Counted from the first letter of the stretch, positions 1 to 12,889 are shown. The stretch is 64,000 nucleotides of DNA from Antitrichia curtipendula (GCA_951230915.1 OX579638.1:558001-622000), one strand, 5' to 3'. Program-made: numbers and translations. Notes: generated by a model not told the origin, from the sequence alone.

Positions 1-89
1 CTTGCTTTGAGCTAGTTTCAACGCATCTTTAGTGTTTGGTACATTTTAAAAATTAAAAGAAAAACAAGATGGTAATTTTAAGAAAAGAA

Positions 90-148
<59 letters not shown>

Positions 149-720
149 CAATAATAATGATGATAATGATGATGATGATGACAAAAGCAAAGTCTATAGG
201 TACTTGTTCAAAATCCAGTTTGTTCTTTGTTGAGACAAGGTTGCAAAGCCACAATTACATTTTTTAAATTTCAAATTGTTTAAATTTAATTGAGAAATTA
301 AATTGGTAAGTTGGTTTTCAAATAATTTGCTATAGAATTCCCAAAACAAGGTTGTGCATTAGTGGCACATAACTAATCCAAAAGAAATGAATCCAAGCTT
401 TTCATACAAACATAAATGTTATATATAAGAAAATGAAATTAAAAAAATCTAATTCAAATTTTTGAATTATTTTTGTTAGCCTGGTCTACTCTCTTTTGAG
501 CTAGTTTTGGCGCATCTTCAGTTTTTGATACATTTGTAAAATTAAAAAAAATCAAAGGACAATATTTAAATTTTTTTAACAATAATAAAAATAATAAAAA
601 TAATGATCATATTAATAATAGTATTAATAATAATAATGACAACAGAAGTACAGTCCATAAATATTTGCCCAAAATCCAATTTGTTTCCTAAAGAGAGAAT
701 GTTATAAGTGAGGTTTCATT
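1..720. repeat. Diverged direct duplication with trinucleotide microsatellites
   Basis: Two related blocks of about 240 bp lie roughly 490 bp apart, starting near 8 and 498. Both open with a GAGCTAGTTT-like stretch followed by GCATCTT, then an AT-rich tract, an AAT/GAT microsatellite (about 90-181 and 580-640), and a CAAAATCCARTTTGT-like end. No coding sequence is visible. The reading is an old tandem or dispersed duplication that carried its microsatellite along. Confidence 0.6.
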
Positions 721-2070
721 CCCTTATTTGAAGGGCATGTAGATGAATACACCAACCGTATTTTATATTTTTTCATTTATTTTCTTCTACGTATGGTAAT
801 TGACAACAACAAAAAAATCATTTTTTACAAAAGGGCAATAGCAAGGAAGATCAACTAGTTTCTATATCCTTATTTGCAGTACTCATTTTTTCTTTTGGGC
901 ATACAATATGTTTGGACAAATAGTTTTAAGAAAATGTTAAGAATGTCAGTAATGTAAACAACCAAGCATGAGGAAAAGATAGCCTGCAAAGGAATAACAA
1001 AGGAAAAATCTCGAAGTAGGAGAACTAGAAATATATCATAAACTAGCAAAACATTAGGAAACAAGTTAATTCCATGGTTTTTTGCTAAAAAATAAAAGAA
1101 GGAATTAAAAAATTAAAAAAAAGTTGGCAGTGATGAAAAACTTCATGATGAAGACATTCTAGCAAATCAATGATGAGCAAGCTATCTTCAATGTTCAAAA
1201 ACGCACGCTTGAAAGAGGCCCTGGTAGCATGCATGTAGAGGACGTATATGAAGTAAACTTATTCTTAATTGCATTCAGTAGGAAAATGACTTCCAACTAT
1301 CAAAATAAACCACAGAAAATTGAATTGGACATCATTAATTTTGAATACTTCCTATTATAAAAAAAAGAAACCCTGCAAAGTGTGACAAAACAACTCAATT
1401 AAAAGTGAATTACAAAATGAGATTTAAATATTTTAGAGGAAAAAGGGATCTGAATACTATGAACTTAGTCATTTCCTATAAAATTGTTGAGTTAATTAGC
1501 TTCATGCTTCTAAAGTTTTAGTAGATGACAAGAGGGTCACTATTATTGTGATGCAAATTAAATAGTACTAGTCTTTCTTGCAATCACAAAAAGTTGCTTT
1601 GTTCTTTTATTTTATGAATAAATAGAAGTGAAGGCTTATTCCTAAATTTTTAATTTTTTTGAAAAGAAATTTATAATGAATTTTAACTTATTAAAATTTG
1701 GAGAATTTAAAATTGAATTACTATTGAAGAGAAGTGTGAAACCTATGAGGATAGTATAAATATTTTTGATGGACAATTTAATTAAAACAGAGATGTTTTT
1801 TTAAAGGGCATGAAAACAGTTCAGAATGGCCGTTCTAAATCTATACCTGTCCTAGATGGTTTAGAGGGCCCGTTCTGAAATCTATATCTATTCTAAATGG
1901 TGAAAATGGCTCACTATCAGAGTGGCACTTGGAATACCGCCACTTTAATGAAATTGCCCATTTTGATTTAGAAAAGGTGTAACCTCCTATTTGTACTGTC
2001 CTGTATTAATTTCTTGATAAATGGAAGGATTTTACCACCATTAACATTGATAAGAAATTTTTCAGGGTTG
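721..2070. other. AT-rich gene-free stretch
   Basis: No ORF with recognisable protein features is seen on either strand. A block near 1130-1260 (CTTCATGATGAAGA... then a cluster of internally similar words) resembles 25440-25570, so part of the stretch is a dispersed repeat. Around 1815-1915 a short motif (CCGTTCTRAATCTATA) occurs twice. Confidence 0.5.
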
Positions 2071-2075
2071 TCAAG

Positions 2076-2096
2076 TTTAGGGTTTAGGGTTTAGGG
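2076..2096 (+). repeat. Interstitial plant-type telomere repeat, 3 x TTTAGGG
   Basis: Three perfect consecutive TTTAGGG units are present. This heptamer is the Arabidopsis-type telomere repeat and is used by most plants. Here it is internal, within AT-rich sequence. Related single units (CCCTAAACCCTAA) recur in both arms of the foldback element near 5617 and 7170. Confidence 0.85.
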
Positions 2097-2830
2097 TCAA
2101 AATCAACAGAAAAGTTTAGTGTGACCAATTAAGACATGACTTCTCTAAAAATATTTGAGGAATGATTCTAGCACAGCAAGTTTTTCGACAACTAAAAAAA
2201 ATGTGAACGTGCAAATAGTTATATTATTGTACTATTAATTTTATTGAAGATAAAAAAAAATATTTACGACTAAAAAAATGGAAAAAATTGATTAAATAAT
2301 ATACTTGCCAAGAAATGAACTATTAAATGGAAGTTCAAAATATATGGAAATGATAATTTCTAGTGTAGATAACTTTAGCAACAATGATTCAAACAATTGA
2401 AGTACTTTAATTATTTAGTGAAAATAGAAAACGAAATCTTTCTATAGGTATGGCTAGTAACTAATGTAGTTTTGAAGTTAATTTATTCCTTTTAGAAGAT
2501 AAATTTTTTCCTAGTTCAAAGATAATTTAACAAAGTACATTTAATTTTTTGAAGGTCAATAATGTCACCAAATGTAATTGTCGGTGAACGTGTAGGTAAA
2601 GATTGCTTAGATGTATCTAGATGTTCTTTGATGAGAATAAGTTTAATTTTTATGATTTTGTGATGAGCGCCACAGAAAAACATCCTTTTTGTACATGCTA
2701 TTAATATCAAATTAATAAATTTTTGTATAGAGAATTTTTTATAGTCAATGAAATTTGTAGAGTAATGATATTGAACTTAGTGTTATTAGTTTTTTATTAG
2801 AAGAAGTTTGTGTTCTCTATGACACAGTTA

Positions 2831-3002
2831 CACTATTAGAAAATTCAATTTTTTCTGTTGTTTTGGTCGCGTTGATCTGGTCACTTTTCTGTTGATTTTG
2901 ATAGAAATTTGTTGATTTTCAACAAACTTCTATCAAAATCAACAAAAAAGTGACCAGATCAACACGACCAAAACAATAGAAAAAATGAATTTTCTAGTAG
3001 TG
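2831..3002. mobile_element. 172-bp CACTA-type hairpin MITE
   Basis: The element begins CACTATTAGAAAATTC and ends with the inverted counterpart GAATTTTCTAGTAGTG. It is flanked by TTA on both sides (2828-2830 and 3003-3005), fitting the 3-bp target duplication of CACTA elements. Almost the whole length is one near-perfect palindrome centred near 2915, so a transcript would fold into a long hairpin. No coding capacity. CACTA ends of this form are established; a TTA duplication would also fit PIF/Harbinger, but the terminal CACTA favours EnSpm/CACTA. Confidence 0.85.
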
Positions 3003-3005
3003 TTA

Positions 3006-4263
3006 TGATCAGTATTAAATGAGCTCTGAGAGAGCAATTTAATGAAATACGAAGGTATCATGAATTTCTTACCAATTTAGCAAACGAGTCCCTCGAGGAG
3101 AACTTTATGTAAAAAAGTCATGTTATTTATAGGAATGGTCCAATCGGAGTCCACTTTGGTACAAGAGAAGGAAAGATGTGAGTGCTTTTTGGTAGTTCTT
3201 TGGAGTGTGATATTGAAATATTTTACCGCAAGCAATTTCAAAGAACGAAGATTGAAAAAAATGTGACAACGCTCTGCAATCATGTCTTTGACGCATTGAG
3301 GTAGTAGATTGTCTTTCGGTTGATTATTTGGCAAAGGTCATCAGAAAAATAGATTGATTGTCTTCAAACGAACTTGGAGAATTGCCTTGGTAATTGAAAC
3401 AAAGTTGCTGCTTTTTCTCTCTGTAACTTGTAGAAGTTACAAATGTTACAAATGTAACACACAATTGAGTTTCATAAATTTAGCGGACCTGTAAAGTGGA
3501 GCGTCAATTGTGTGGAAATGTGAAACAATTACCTTTTCTACATCTCCGTCCTCGGTGGCCACATGCACGACTGAGAGAGGGAGTCCAACTCTGTCTACAG
3601 AGGATGGATAGGGTGTCTTTTAGAGAAGACAAAATAGGTGTTTGGCAGATGCTGGCTACTAAGGCAACGTAATGAGGAGTAAATATTTGGGAGCCCTCTG
3701 CAGAAGTGGACAACCATGCATGAAATTAATGCATGGTGTAAAATTAGACTGTGTGCAGTATTGATGACGGTCGCAATGGTAAAGAAAGCCTCATGATGTA
3801 AGCAAAATTTGTTGGTTTTGACAGCTTCAAAGGAAATAGGTTGCGGTGCTTCGAAGGTTTTGAAGCATATGGATGAGGAAGTACTAGTGCCTTCATTAGT
3901 CTTCTTGAAAATTTTGTAATTGGCGAAGGTGTGTTTCCTCTGTAATGTACTTCAAAGTGGATCGTGACGTCAAACATTTTGTACATGAAGGTATTGCAGC
4001 ATGGGTGGAAGACAAAAGGACCCTTGTTTGCTTGAATGAAGCAATTGTCGATTTATGAAAGTGGAGACGAGAATAGAGGGCTTCTTCATCGTTTGAAAGC
4101 ATTGTGTATACATTATTCTCAGAAAATATAGTTATACAAGAAAAAAAGAGGTAGAATGTCCTTTTCCAAAAGAAGAACAGAAAATTGTTTTGAATAAGGT
4201 AAGACCTTTAGTGCACGTGCATGTTGTTAATTTTCTATGAAATGTAAATATCTGGTGGAATTA
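3006..4263. other. No recognised gene; short open frames only
   Basis: The minus strand has open stretches of 60-85 codons (3077-3334, 3504-3713, 3744-4102) that match nothing I recognise. They may be remnants of one minus-strand coding sequence, because they are slightly less AT-rich than their surroundings and include plausible polypeptide. There is no clear start, splice pattern or domain. I do not call a gene. Confidence 0.35.
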
Positions 4264-4271
4264 GTTGAGGT

Positions 4272-5958
4272 CAGGGTTGATAGGGTGTCCGGATGTCCGG
4301 AGTCCGTGGACACTACCCCATGGGATGTCCCGTGACATTTGGTTTTTATTCATTTACCTACAAGTAAATAAGCCGTTTGCTGTAGTCGTCCGCTAGCGGA
4401 CAATGGAGTGTCTTCCTTGACCGCGGCCATCAGTCCTAGTCCATTCGCCCAACCGCACTTGACCGCCTGTTTGCCTGCTTGTCCATTCAAACTCGCACGA
4501 CCGCCCATCCACCCGTCTATCTAAACTTGCTCGATCGCCCATCCGGCCGTCCGCACCCGACCGCTAGATCCAACCAACATGGCAGACAACCGAGACATGG
4601 CGGACGCGCGGATGGCACAGTTGGGCAAACAATGTGGACGGTGGACGGCAGACATGCGGATGGTGCGGACAGCGCAAACGGCGGAGGGGCGAACTCCTTA
4701 TTTAAAAGAGCAAAAAAATTCTTTTGCCATTTCCGACTTCAACTTTTGGAGTTTGGAGGCATGTAATATACCATTGGAAAGGTCTTTGAAATACCTTTTT
4801 AATTAAATATATTTCACGCCTCTACAACTCCAAAAAATGAAGACAAAAATAACAAAAATAGCTAGCAACAAGTGCATACTACGCATTAGCCAAACTGTCC
4901 GCCCGTTTGCATGTCTGCCAAGCGGTCGGCGATGCGGTCGAGTGGACGGCAAACAGTAGATTATTGGGCGGACGGATTCATGAAGCAACAAAAAACTTCG
5001 TTCACCATTTCTAGCTTCAATTTAGAACTTCGAGACATGTAATATACCATTGTTTAGGATTTGGAAAGACCTTTCCAACGGTATATTACACGCCTCCAAA
5101 CTCTAAAAATTAAAGCCTGTGATGGCAAAAGAAGTATTTACTAACTATATTCTACGCGTCCACTCAGCCGTTTGCCCGTCTGTCTGCACCGCCATCCGCT
5201 TGGCGGACTGGTGGACGATTGGGCGGACAATTAGGCAGACGCCCTCAAAGGGAGGAGAAAACTTCTTTTGCGATTTTCAACCTCAATATTTGGAATTTTG
5301 GGGCATGTAATATACCATTAGAAAGGCCTTGGAAATACCTTTCTAACAATATATTATATGCTCCCAAACTCAAAAAATTGAAATTACAATTGACAACTGA
5401 ATTTCGTTGTAAGTGCATAGTGGATGTCCGCCCTACTGTGTGCTTGGTTGTCTGTTATTTATTAACACATTGGATTCTAAAAAGTACGGGTCTACTTTCT
5501 AGACTTTTATTCAATGCTACACATATTCAATGTAGTGTTTTTATATAAATATGTAATTTATGTAAATTTCTACGCATTAAAAATTGAAAACCCTATACCC
5601 TAAATCCTTATTCTAACCCTAAACCCTAATGGTAAGTTCTACATTGCTTATTAAATTTTTTTTAAACATTAATCCAATGTGTGGAATATGTTTGACCTTC
5701 AATTTTTTTTTAAATGTGATTATCAAAAAAGACTACATGTGTTGATCTCAATGATTTATTTCTTTATGCTTTGTATGTGATTTTGGTTTTCTTCATCAAT
5801 TATTTTGTGGCAATTGTACAAACATAGAACATGCAATTATAATCTGAAGTGTTTATTTAAATTTGTTGAAAAATGTATTGAGAGTTTGAAATACCTAGGT
5901 ATGGATAGTACAAACAATTGTATTATTTTTTTATTCTATTAAAAGATGCTCCTAAAAA
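4272..5958 (+). repeat. Left arm of foldback element
   Basis: The arm contains three copies of a ~105-bp palindromic module (about 4733-4831, 5010-5115, 5277-5385). Its core is GTAATATACCATTGGAAAGG and its reverse complement, flanked by TTGGAGTTTGGAGG-like words. The copies are separated by GC-rich spacers rich in GTCCGCC and CGCTTGGCGGAC. The inner end (5400-5958) has a CCCTAAACCCTAA stretch. Open frames across it (for example 5119-5548) are translations of the repeat. Confidence 0.75.
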
Positions 5959-6844
5959 CACTGAAATCATTTCATTGTAATTTGATGTAGCACAAGTTTC
6001 AATATGTATTACTATCATCACACTTAATTATGACATTTACAATAGTATTATTTCCCAAAATCTTACATAATGTCAGCATGTAGTATAATACATTGAAACT
6101 AATGATTGTGGTCTGTACATGTGCTTTGATATTGATTATAAGTAGGTTTCATCTTAAAGAATTTTATAAAGAAATTTAAATACTATCCTCAATATCAATT
6201 AAAATGAACAATTATTTTTGCAAAGTTAGAATTATAAATGTATGCCACAAACTTCTAACCAAAGGAATGTGGTAAGAACGCATGGACGCAACTTTTGTAT
6301 TATATGTAGGCTAGGGGTCATGGGCATTAAAAATTCTTAAAGGATGACTTTTGTAAAACTTATATGAAATTAAAAATTTAGGTGGGATCAAATTAAAAAT
6401 AAATTAAGTGTAGAAAATTTTGAGTTCCATACATATTAAAAACAAACTAACAATATATATGAAGAATTGAAACACCTAAACATAGTTTATAAATTTTATA
6501 CAAAACATTTCCTCAAATAGTCAAAAAAAATTTAAATTTTAAGAAATACCTTCAAAACTTTGATAGCTGAGTACCTCCCTTTAAGCTATATGTAATAAAA
6601 GAAGTCATGTAATTAGATTTTTCATGCTACTACTATCAAAAATATTCATTTTTTCATATAAAAATACATTTTTGAATTCTTTGAGATTTTAAACAAATTA
6701 CATCCGTTGTGATTGGACTAAAATGCATTACAAGTGATTACAACCAAGGCAATGTAATATAGAAGTTGTATACTGAGGGGTAACAATAAAACTAAAGCAC
6801 ATACAAATAATTTTATCAAATGTTATGATAGAAAGTTTGATTTT
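5959..6844. other. Spacer between the foldback arms
   Basis: About 890 bp of AT-rich sequence with no obvious inverted partner and no ORF. It is the loop of the large palindrome. Confidence 0.6.
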
Positions 6845-9310
6845 TCTTAGTAGCATCTTCTAATAGATTAAAAAAATAATACAATTGTTTGTACTATGCA
6901 TACCTAGGTATTTCAAACTCTCAATACATTTTTCAACAAACTTAAATAATCACTTTAGATTATAATTGCATATTCTACATTTGTATAATTGCTTTAAAAT
7001 AATTGATGAAGAAAACCAAAATTACATGCAAAACATAAAGAAAAATTCATTGAGATTAACACATGTAGTCCTTTTTGATAATCACATTTAAGAAAAATCG
7101 AAGGTCAAACATATTCCACACATTGAATCAATGCTTAAAAAAATTTAATAAGCAATATAGAATTTATCACTAGGGTTTAGGGTTGGAATAAGGATTTAGG
7201 GTATAGGATTTTCAATTTTTAATGCGTAGAAATTTACATAAATTATATATTCATATATAAACGCTATATTGAATATGTGTAGCATTGAATAAAAGTCTAG
7301 AAAGCGGACCCGTACTTTTTAGAATCCAATGTGTTTATAAATGACGGATAGCCAAACACACAGCAAGGCAAACGCCTACTATGCACTTACAATGAAATTC
7401 AGTTGTCAATTATGATTTCAGTTTTTTGAGCTTGGGAGTCTATAATATATTGTTGGAAAGGTATTTCCAAGACTTTTCCAATGGTATATTACACGCCCCA
7501 AAATTCCAAAAATTGAAGCCAAAAATGGCGACAAAAGTTTTCTGATGCTTCATGAAGGCGTTTGCCCAACTGCCCGCCCAGCCGTCCACCCGTCCGCCAA
7601 GTGAACGGCGGTGCGGACGGACGGGTGGACGGCTAAGCGGACGCGTAGAATATACTTAGTGAATGCTTATTTTGCCATCAAAGGCTTCAATTTTTAGAGT
7701 TTGGAGGCGTATAATATACCTTTAAAAAGGTATTTCTAAGACCTTACCAATGGTATATTACACGCCCCAAAATTCCAAAAATTAAACCCAAAAATGGCAA
7801 AAGAATTTTTTTGATGTTTTATAAAAGCGTTTGCCCAATTGTCCACCTAGCTGTCTGCCAAGCGGACGGACGGGTGGATGGTTGAACAAATGCACAAAAT
7901 ATAAGGTAAATTAGCCCATGACGATCGCCTAGGAAATGACCCATTATGTTTTTTCCTCAATTTGTAAGATTTGGGCCACCATCAATGTCTTATATGACAA
8001 TGATGGAGTGATTAGTAACCTCTTTAAGAATTTTCAACTTTTTAGTATAAACTCTTTGTAAGATTTGATTTTTAAGTCTTCTATGTCAGAAAATATTTCA
8101 ACTACTTCAGATGAATAAGATGAGCATTATGGATTTAGATTTTCTTGGTTATGAGGTTGTCTACAGACTCTTTTGAGCCATGATGCACTGAACACTTCAA
8201 AAACTGTTAGCAAATTCATACTTTGTCAAAAAAATGTAATTTCAATTGTTCTTGTTGTTTCTTACGCTTGTCTTTTTGTGAGAAAAAAATTGAAAAATTT
8301 CAGCAACACCATGAGACCAAACTCCTAATTATGACCGTCATGGGTTGCTTTATCTTACTTAGTGAATACTTTTTTTTCCATAAGAGGCTTCAATTTTTAG
8401 AATTTGGACACATATAATATACCATTGAAAAGATATTTCTAAGACCTTTCTAATGGTATATTACACGCCCCAAAATTCCAAAAATTGAAGATGAAAATGG
8501 AAAAAGAAGTTTTATGTTGCTTCATGAGGCTGTCCACCCAGTACTCTATTATCTTCCGTCCGCCTGTCCGCATTGCCGAGTACTTGGAGGACGGGCAGAC
8601 GAAGGGACGATTTGGTTGATGCGTAGTATGCACTTGTTGCAAGCTATTCTTATCATTTTTGGCTTTAAATTTTAGAATTTGGAGGTGTATAATGTACTAT
8701 TGAAAAAGGTATCTCCAAGACCTTTCTAATGGTATATTACACGCTTTCAAACTCCAAAAATTGAAGCCGAAAATGGCGAATGAAGTTTTTTGCTGCTTCA
8801 TGAGGCCGTCCACCCAACAATCTGCCGTTCGTCTGTTTACATCGCCGTCCGCTTGGCGGATGGGCAGATGTTTTGGCTAATGTGGAGTATGCACTTGCTG
8901 CGAGATATTTTTGGTCATTTGAAGCTTTATTTTTTGGATTTTGGAGGCTTGTAATATACCATTGGAAAGTTCTTAGAAATACCTTTCCAATGGAATATAA
9001 CACACCTCTTAACTCTGCATATTGAGGTGGAAAATGCCAAAAAAAGTTTCTTCTTGTTTTAAAATGGGTGTTTGCTTGGACACCATCCATCCATCCGCCA
9101 AGCTGTCCGCCATCTACCGTCCGCCGTCCACTTGTTTGCCGTCCGCTGTCCACCCATCCGTTGTCTGTCCATCCGTCTGCGCTTTGATTTTACTAAAGGT
9201 AACTTTTGTAGACGGCCGTTTTACTTTGCTGCGTCCATTGGGTCCGCTGCGTCCAGATGTTTGATTTTTGGACATAATTTTTCCTGGGATGTTCATTTTT
9301 GCCAACCCTA
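6845..9310 (-). repeat. Right arm of foldback element
   Basis: Inverted counterpart of the left arm but about 780 bp longer. It has five copies of the palindromic ~105-bp module (about 7418-7518, 7687-7787, 8389-8490, 8668-8770, 8927-9035) with GTCCGCC-rich spacers. A non-module insert-like stretch at about 7905-8380 separates the second and third copies. The differing copy number (3 versus 5) indicates expansion or contraction of modules after the arms formed. Confidence 0.7.
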
Positions 9311-9792
9311 ATTGAGGTGTACGTTTGGACTATCACTGATCTCTTCATGTTTAATGCATGCATTCATAGAAAGCTATAGGGGTCAACAAAACACATGGAG
9401 AACAAAACAAACTTCAATACAAATAGTAGTTCCAATGCCTCGTCTCACCCTATTTTTGAACTGCGTGCTGGCTATTGTCAAGATCACAATGTCAACATCG
9501 TTGTTGAATTGTAGGAAAGATAGTTGAGTCAAGTTTATTGTCTGTCCCCGGAAATATCTGGTCTAAGAAAAGGCCGTCATAGCATGTCGTCTCTTTTGTC
9601 TGCATAGTTTCAAGAGGTGGTCATGAAGGCATTGGTTTAGTCCACTACCTCTTTGATTTGTTCTTCTTTAGGTGTGCTTCATTATGCGAGAGAAGCTTCA
9701 ATTGGAAAGCTGCTGGTCAATATTCAGATCCATGTCAAGGCAATACTAGGAGTGAAGTGGCATATTACATCGCTTAAACAAGGCAAAACAAG

Positions 9793-10429
9793 AAGCTGGA
9801 CATGATGAGGACGTCTGCAAGGAAGGATTTTGATTTGCAGGAAGATTTCCTTATTTCGAAGAACGCCACTCCGAAACAAAGAGCATTGTGCACATGAAGG
9901 CTTAATAGATGGCAAGCTAAAAAGGCAAGAGACCTTACAAGTAACTGCAAGGCCATGAAAAAATTGCCTTATGTGATCCACGTTGATGGAACTAGCAAAC
10001 CAAGAGGCATCCACAAGCATAAGTGGAAAGCTGCTGTGAGAAGGTAGTGTAGTTGCTTGGACCCTACAAGGGATTATATAAATCACCATCCCAGGAATAT
10101 TGTTGATAGTATTTGGCATGCACTTGAAAAAGAATGGGAGTTTGTGGGATTTGCTCACAAGGCCAGGGAAATGTTCAAGAAGTTGGCAACCAAGTGCATG
10201 TGGAACAAAAAAATGCAGCTAAAATACAAATGTTCGAAGAATGTGAATGGACCAAAACCAAACAATGTTAGTAGGACGCATTGGACAAAGATTGTGAATT
10301 TGACAAAGAAGTCAATGAAAGAACAAGTGGCGGGTACTTCAAATGACTGGACAGAGAAAGGAAAAAATATTGCCTCCAAAGAGGCCATGGCGACAAACAA
10401 ACTGTTGCTTGAGTTTCAAGTAAGTATCA
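9793..10429 (+). pseudogene. Decayed coding exon, unknown family
   Basis: One frame stays readable for about 210 codons with only two stops (TGA at 9895, TAG at 10045), and it ends at a good splice donor (GAGTTTCAA|GTAAGT, donor at 10430). The translation is basic and tryptophan-containing: ALCT*RLNRWQAKKARDL before the TAG, and HTKIVNLTKK-like helical sequence after it. It reads like part of a transposase or transposase-derived protein, but I cannot assign a family. The two stops and the lack of a start make it a remnant. No complete exon set was found downstream. Confidence 0.5.
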
Positions 10430-10434
10430 CTTGA

Positions 10435-11229
10435 GAATGAATTGACAAAAGAGAGCAAAAGGCCACATGAATATGGGTGTTGTAATTCATTGTAGAAGTA
10501 GTACATATTTTTTACTTTGTTTTTTTTTATTTAATTTTGGCAGTTTGATGTGTCTGTACATGATTATCACCATTCACTTCATTTTTAAAGTGAAAGTAAT
10601 ACTCTTAAAACTGTTTTAGTTAGGAACTAGGTCACTGGGTGATACCTCTACATATTCAATTTATGTACCATTTGGTGATGGCTGGATGAAACTATTTTTG
10701 TGGACATGCATTAGATCAATGAAGATCACGTGAATCTAAGGATTTAAGAAGTCTACGGACGCCCATCTAAAATGTCGTAGAACTTGGTCTATTAAATATT
10801 CCATTATGACATGATAAGAATGCGTAGTTAAGTCCAAAATTCTGTCATTGAAAACTAAAATACCGACACAATGTAACAGTCGAGGCTACTACAATTTTGA
10901 TCACTCTAATATAAGGCAAAGGCACCTCTCAATGCCGAGGGTTAAGTCACCCACTCCTTGTAGTGATTAAAATTCCATCTATAGTAGCCGTTTATGTTCT
11001 AGGAAAATAAAAATTTGAAATGCAAATGGTCCAACAAGAAAGATTTTATGAAAGAAATAACATAGACAAAAATACCATTTGTATGAACCTGCCCCATTAG
11101 CAATATCAAAAGTGCCAAAATGCAAGCCACAACTCCAATTCACGCAAAGACTCTTTTGAGGCTGCTTTAGATGATAGCCACCAAGAACAAATCATCAAGT
11201 AATGTGTCTCAGCTTCCTCCATAGTCTTG
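10435..11229. other. Gene-free AT-rich stretch
   Basis: No supported ORF, RNA gene or clear repeat structure was seen. Confidence 0.4.
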
Positions 11230-11249
11230 GAATCTTTATACTGCTTGCA

Positions 11250-12886
11250 AAGACAAGTATATTGGTGTTGCATGTCCGGTTTGATGAGCTTCTATGTATG
11301 GCGATGCAACAAAGTACTCCAGTGTAAGAGACAAGTTTGCTCATGGTTCACCATCTCTATTTTGGAATCCCCCAACCCGTACACAAAGCGAACGGCATTC
11401 CAATTCACACTTGTCAGCCATAAAGCCCTTGAAGTTTGGATTTTGCACGCCGTTGCATCTCATGACATCATTTAATGACCTCCACATGATGCTTTGAACC
11501 TCCATGTCTTCAAATTGCATATCATAGACAGCAATTGTTATGACCTTTCTGCAACCTATGTCATAGATATGGCATGCAATAGTTGTCCAATCCTTCACGC
11601 GTTTCACATGGTTGAACATGAACCATGCATTCTCCAAATCTTTACCTGGTTGCATGCGTTTATCAAATCCACTTAACTACCAGGCCCTTCTACCAACATT
11701 TTGAACAAGTATACCTTCTATTTTCTTTGATCTAAAAAGACACTATTATGAATGTATTCAAATTTTAAATTCCGTTTCATATTCATGATGCAATCTATGA
11801 CCCCACCTTTGCTAGTGCTACGGAAAGAAGTAACAATATTATGGATGTTAGGAGAACTAAATATTTGGAATCTATCCATGACAACTACTAACAACTTCCC
11901 CTGCAACATCTCCTTAGGGCCTTCACCATTTTGTATAAGGTGGTTGTTTAGAAATTACTTACTAGCTACTAGGGCAATGGTTGAGTTAGTGGTAGCAGGG
12001 GTTCTTGCAACCTCGCCTATAATGAGACCAAAAATAGTATCTAAAGACTCTTTATATGTTCTAGAAGCCACAAGATGCATGTGATAACCTAGATGCATGC
12101 TCTGATCATCGTTGCAGTATTGCTGAAAACAAAATATATTCTAGCACCACAAATATTAATATAATGTCGCAATTTTTTGCATATCTTGCAAAGAAAAGTA
12201 GAATCCTTCAAAGGGTTAGCGCCAATATAGATTGGAGTAATAGGATAACCATACCACTCTTTCTCGTTGCGCTTGGCGAGTCGCTTTAAGTACTCACACT
12301 CCTCGTTATTACATACTAGATGTCCTGCACAAGAAGACTTCCTAAACTTAAGGCCATCTTAGTTGTGGATATTGGATGTCATGGTCTAACACCAAGCATG
12401 ACAATTGTATTGTTTATCCATGCCCTGTGAATTTCCACTAGCGCATGGCAAAAATGAAACACAAAGTGAAGGCAGCTCAAATACTAGATCTCTATTGAAG
12501 TCTAGGGGAAGGTACTGCAGTTTTTGGTGGATCACTGAATCATTATCTAATGAAGCAACTTTGTTCCTAGATCCGTGAATCGAAGCCAGATTCTTTAGAT
12601 AGCCAACAATACTGACTGTTCTTACAATATTTGGATACATTGGTGGACAAGAGTGAGTGGACAAAGCAGGACTACTTAATGGCCTGTGGTCTATATTGGG
12701 AGAAGTCCTGAGGACATCTTTGAGGAATGTAATACAAACCGCTGCTTGAATACTTGGCTGGCTAGGGAACTCTCCCTTTGACTCATTAGATAAATCTATG
12801 ATAGGGTCATGGCCTTCTTGTTTCACACAAAGAAGTGGAATTGGAATACTAGCAATTGTAATGTTCCGGAGAATTTCTAGTATCAT
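11250..12886 (-). pseudogene. Decayed transposase-like gene
   Basis: On the minus strand, readable blocks follow one another in protein order but in shifting frames: 12886-12386, about 12345-12110 (contains HLVCNNEECEYL and a CKIC zinc-ligand pair), 11909-11718, and 11655-11341 (KDWTTIACHIYD, MQFEDMEVQSIMW, NPNFKGFMADK). A frame change near 11430 leads into VNWNAVRFVYGLGDS and TCLLHW. From memory this motif order occurs in a multicopy transposase-like family of mosses, lycophytes and ferns. I cannot name the superfamily. At least three frameshifts and several stops make it a pseudogene. Confidence 0.6.
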
Positions 12887-12889
12887 GCC

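Larger units (their letters stand above)
4272..9310. mobile_element. 5-kb foldback (long inverted-repeat) element with hAT-like ends
   Basis: The left end starts CAGGGTTG and the right end closes with CAACCCTA, an inverted terminal repeat of the hAT type (CAGGGTTG/TAGGGTTGGCAA). It is flanked by GTTGAGGT (4264-4271) and ATTGAGGT (9311-9318), an 8-bp target duplication with one mismatch. Inside are two long inverted arms, about 4272-5958 and 6845-9310, around an AT-rich spacer. Arm pairing is easy to see in the inner 600 bp: the block at 5400-5955 is repeated in reverse complement at 6848-7410. No transposase ORF is present, so it is non-autonomous. The superfamily call rests on short termini and the TSD and is an inference; the palindrome is seen directly. 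Confidence 0.75.

Noticed and set aside
4479..5548. Several 60-110-codon plus-strand frames in GC-richer DNA
   Set aside because: They lie in the palindromic modules and GTCCGCC spacers of the foldback arm and recur with each copy; not genes.
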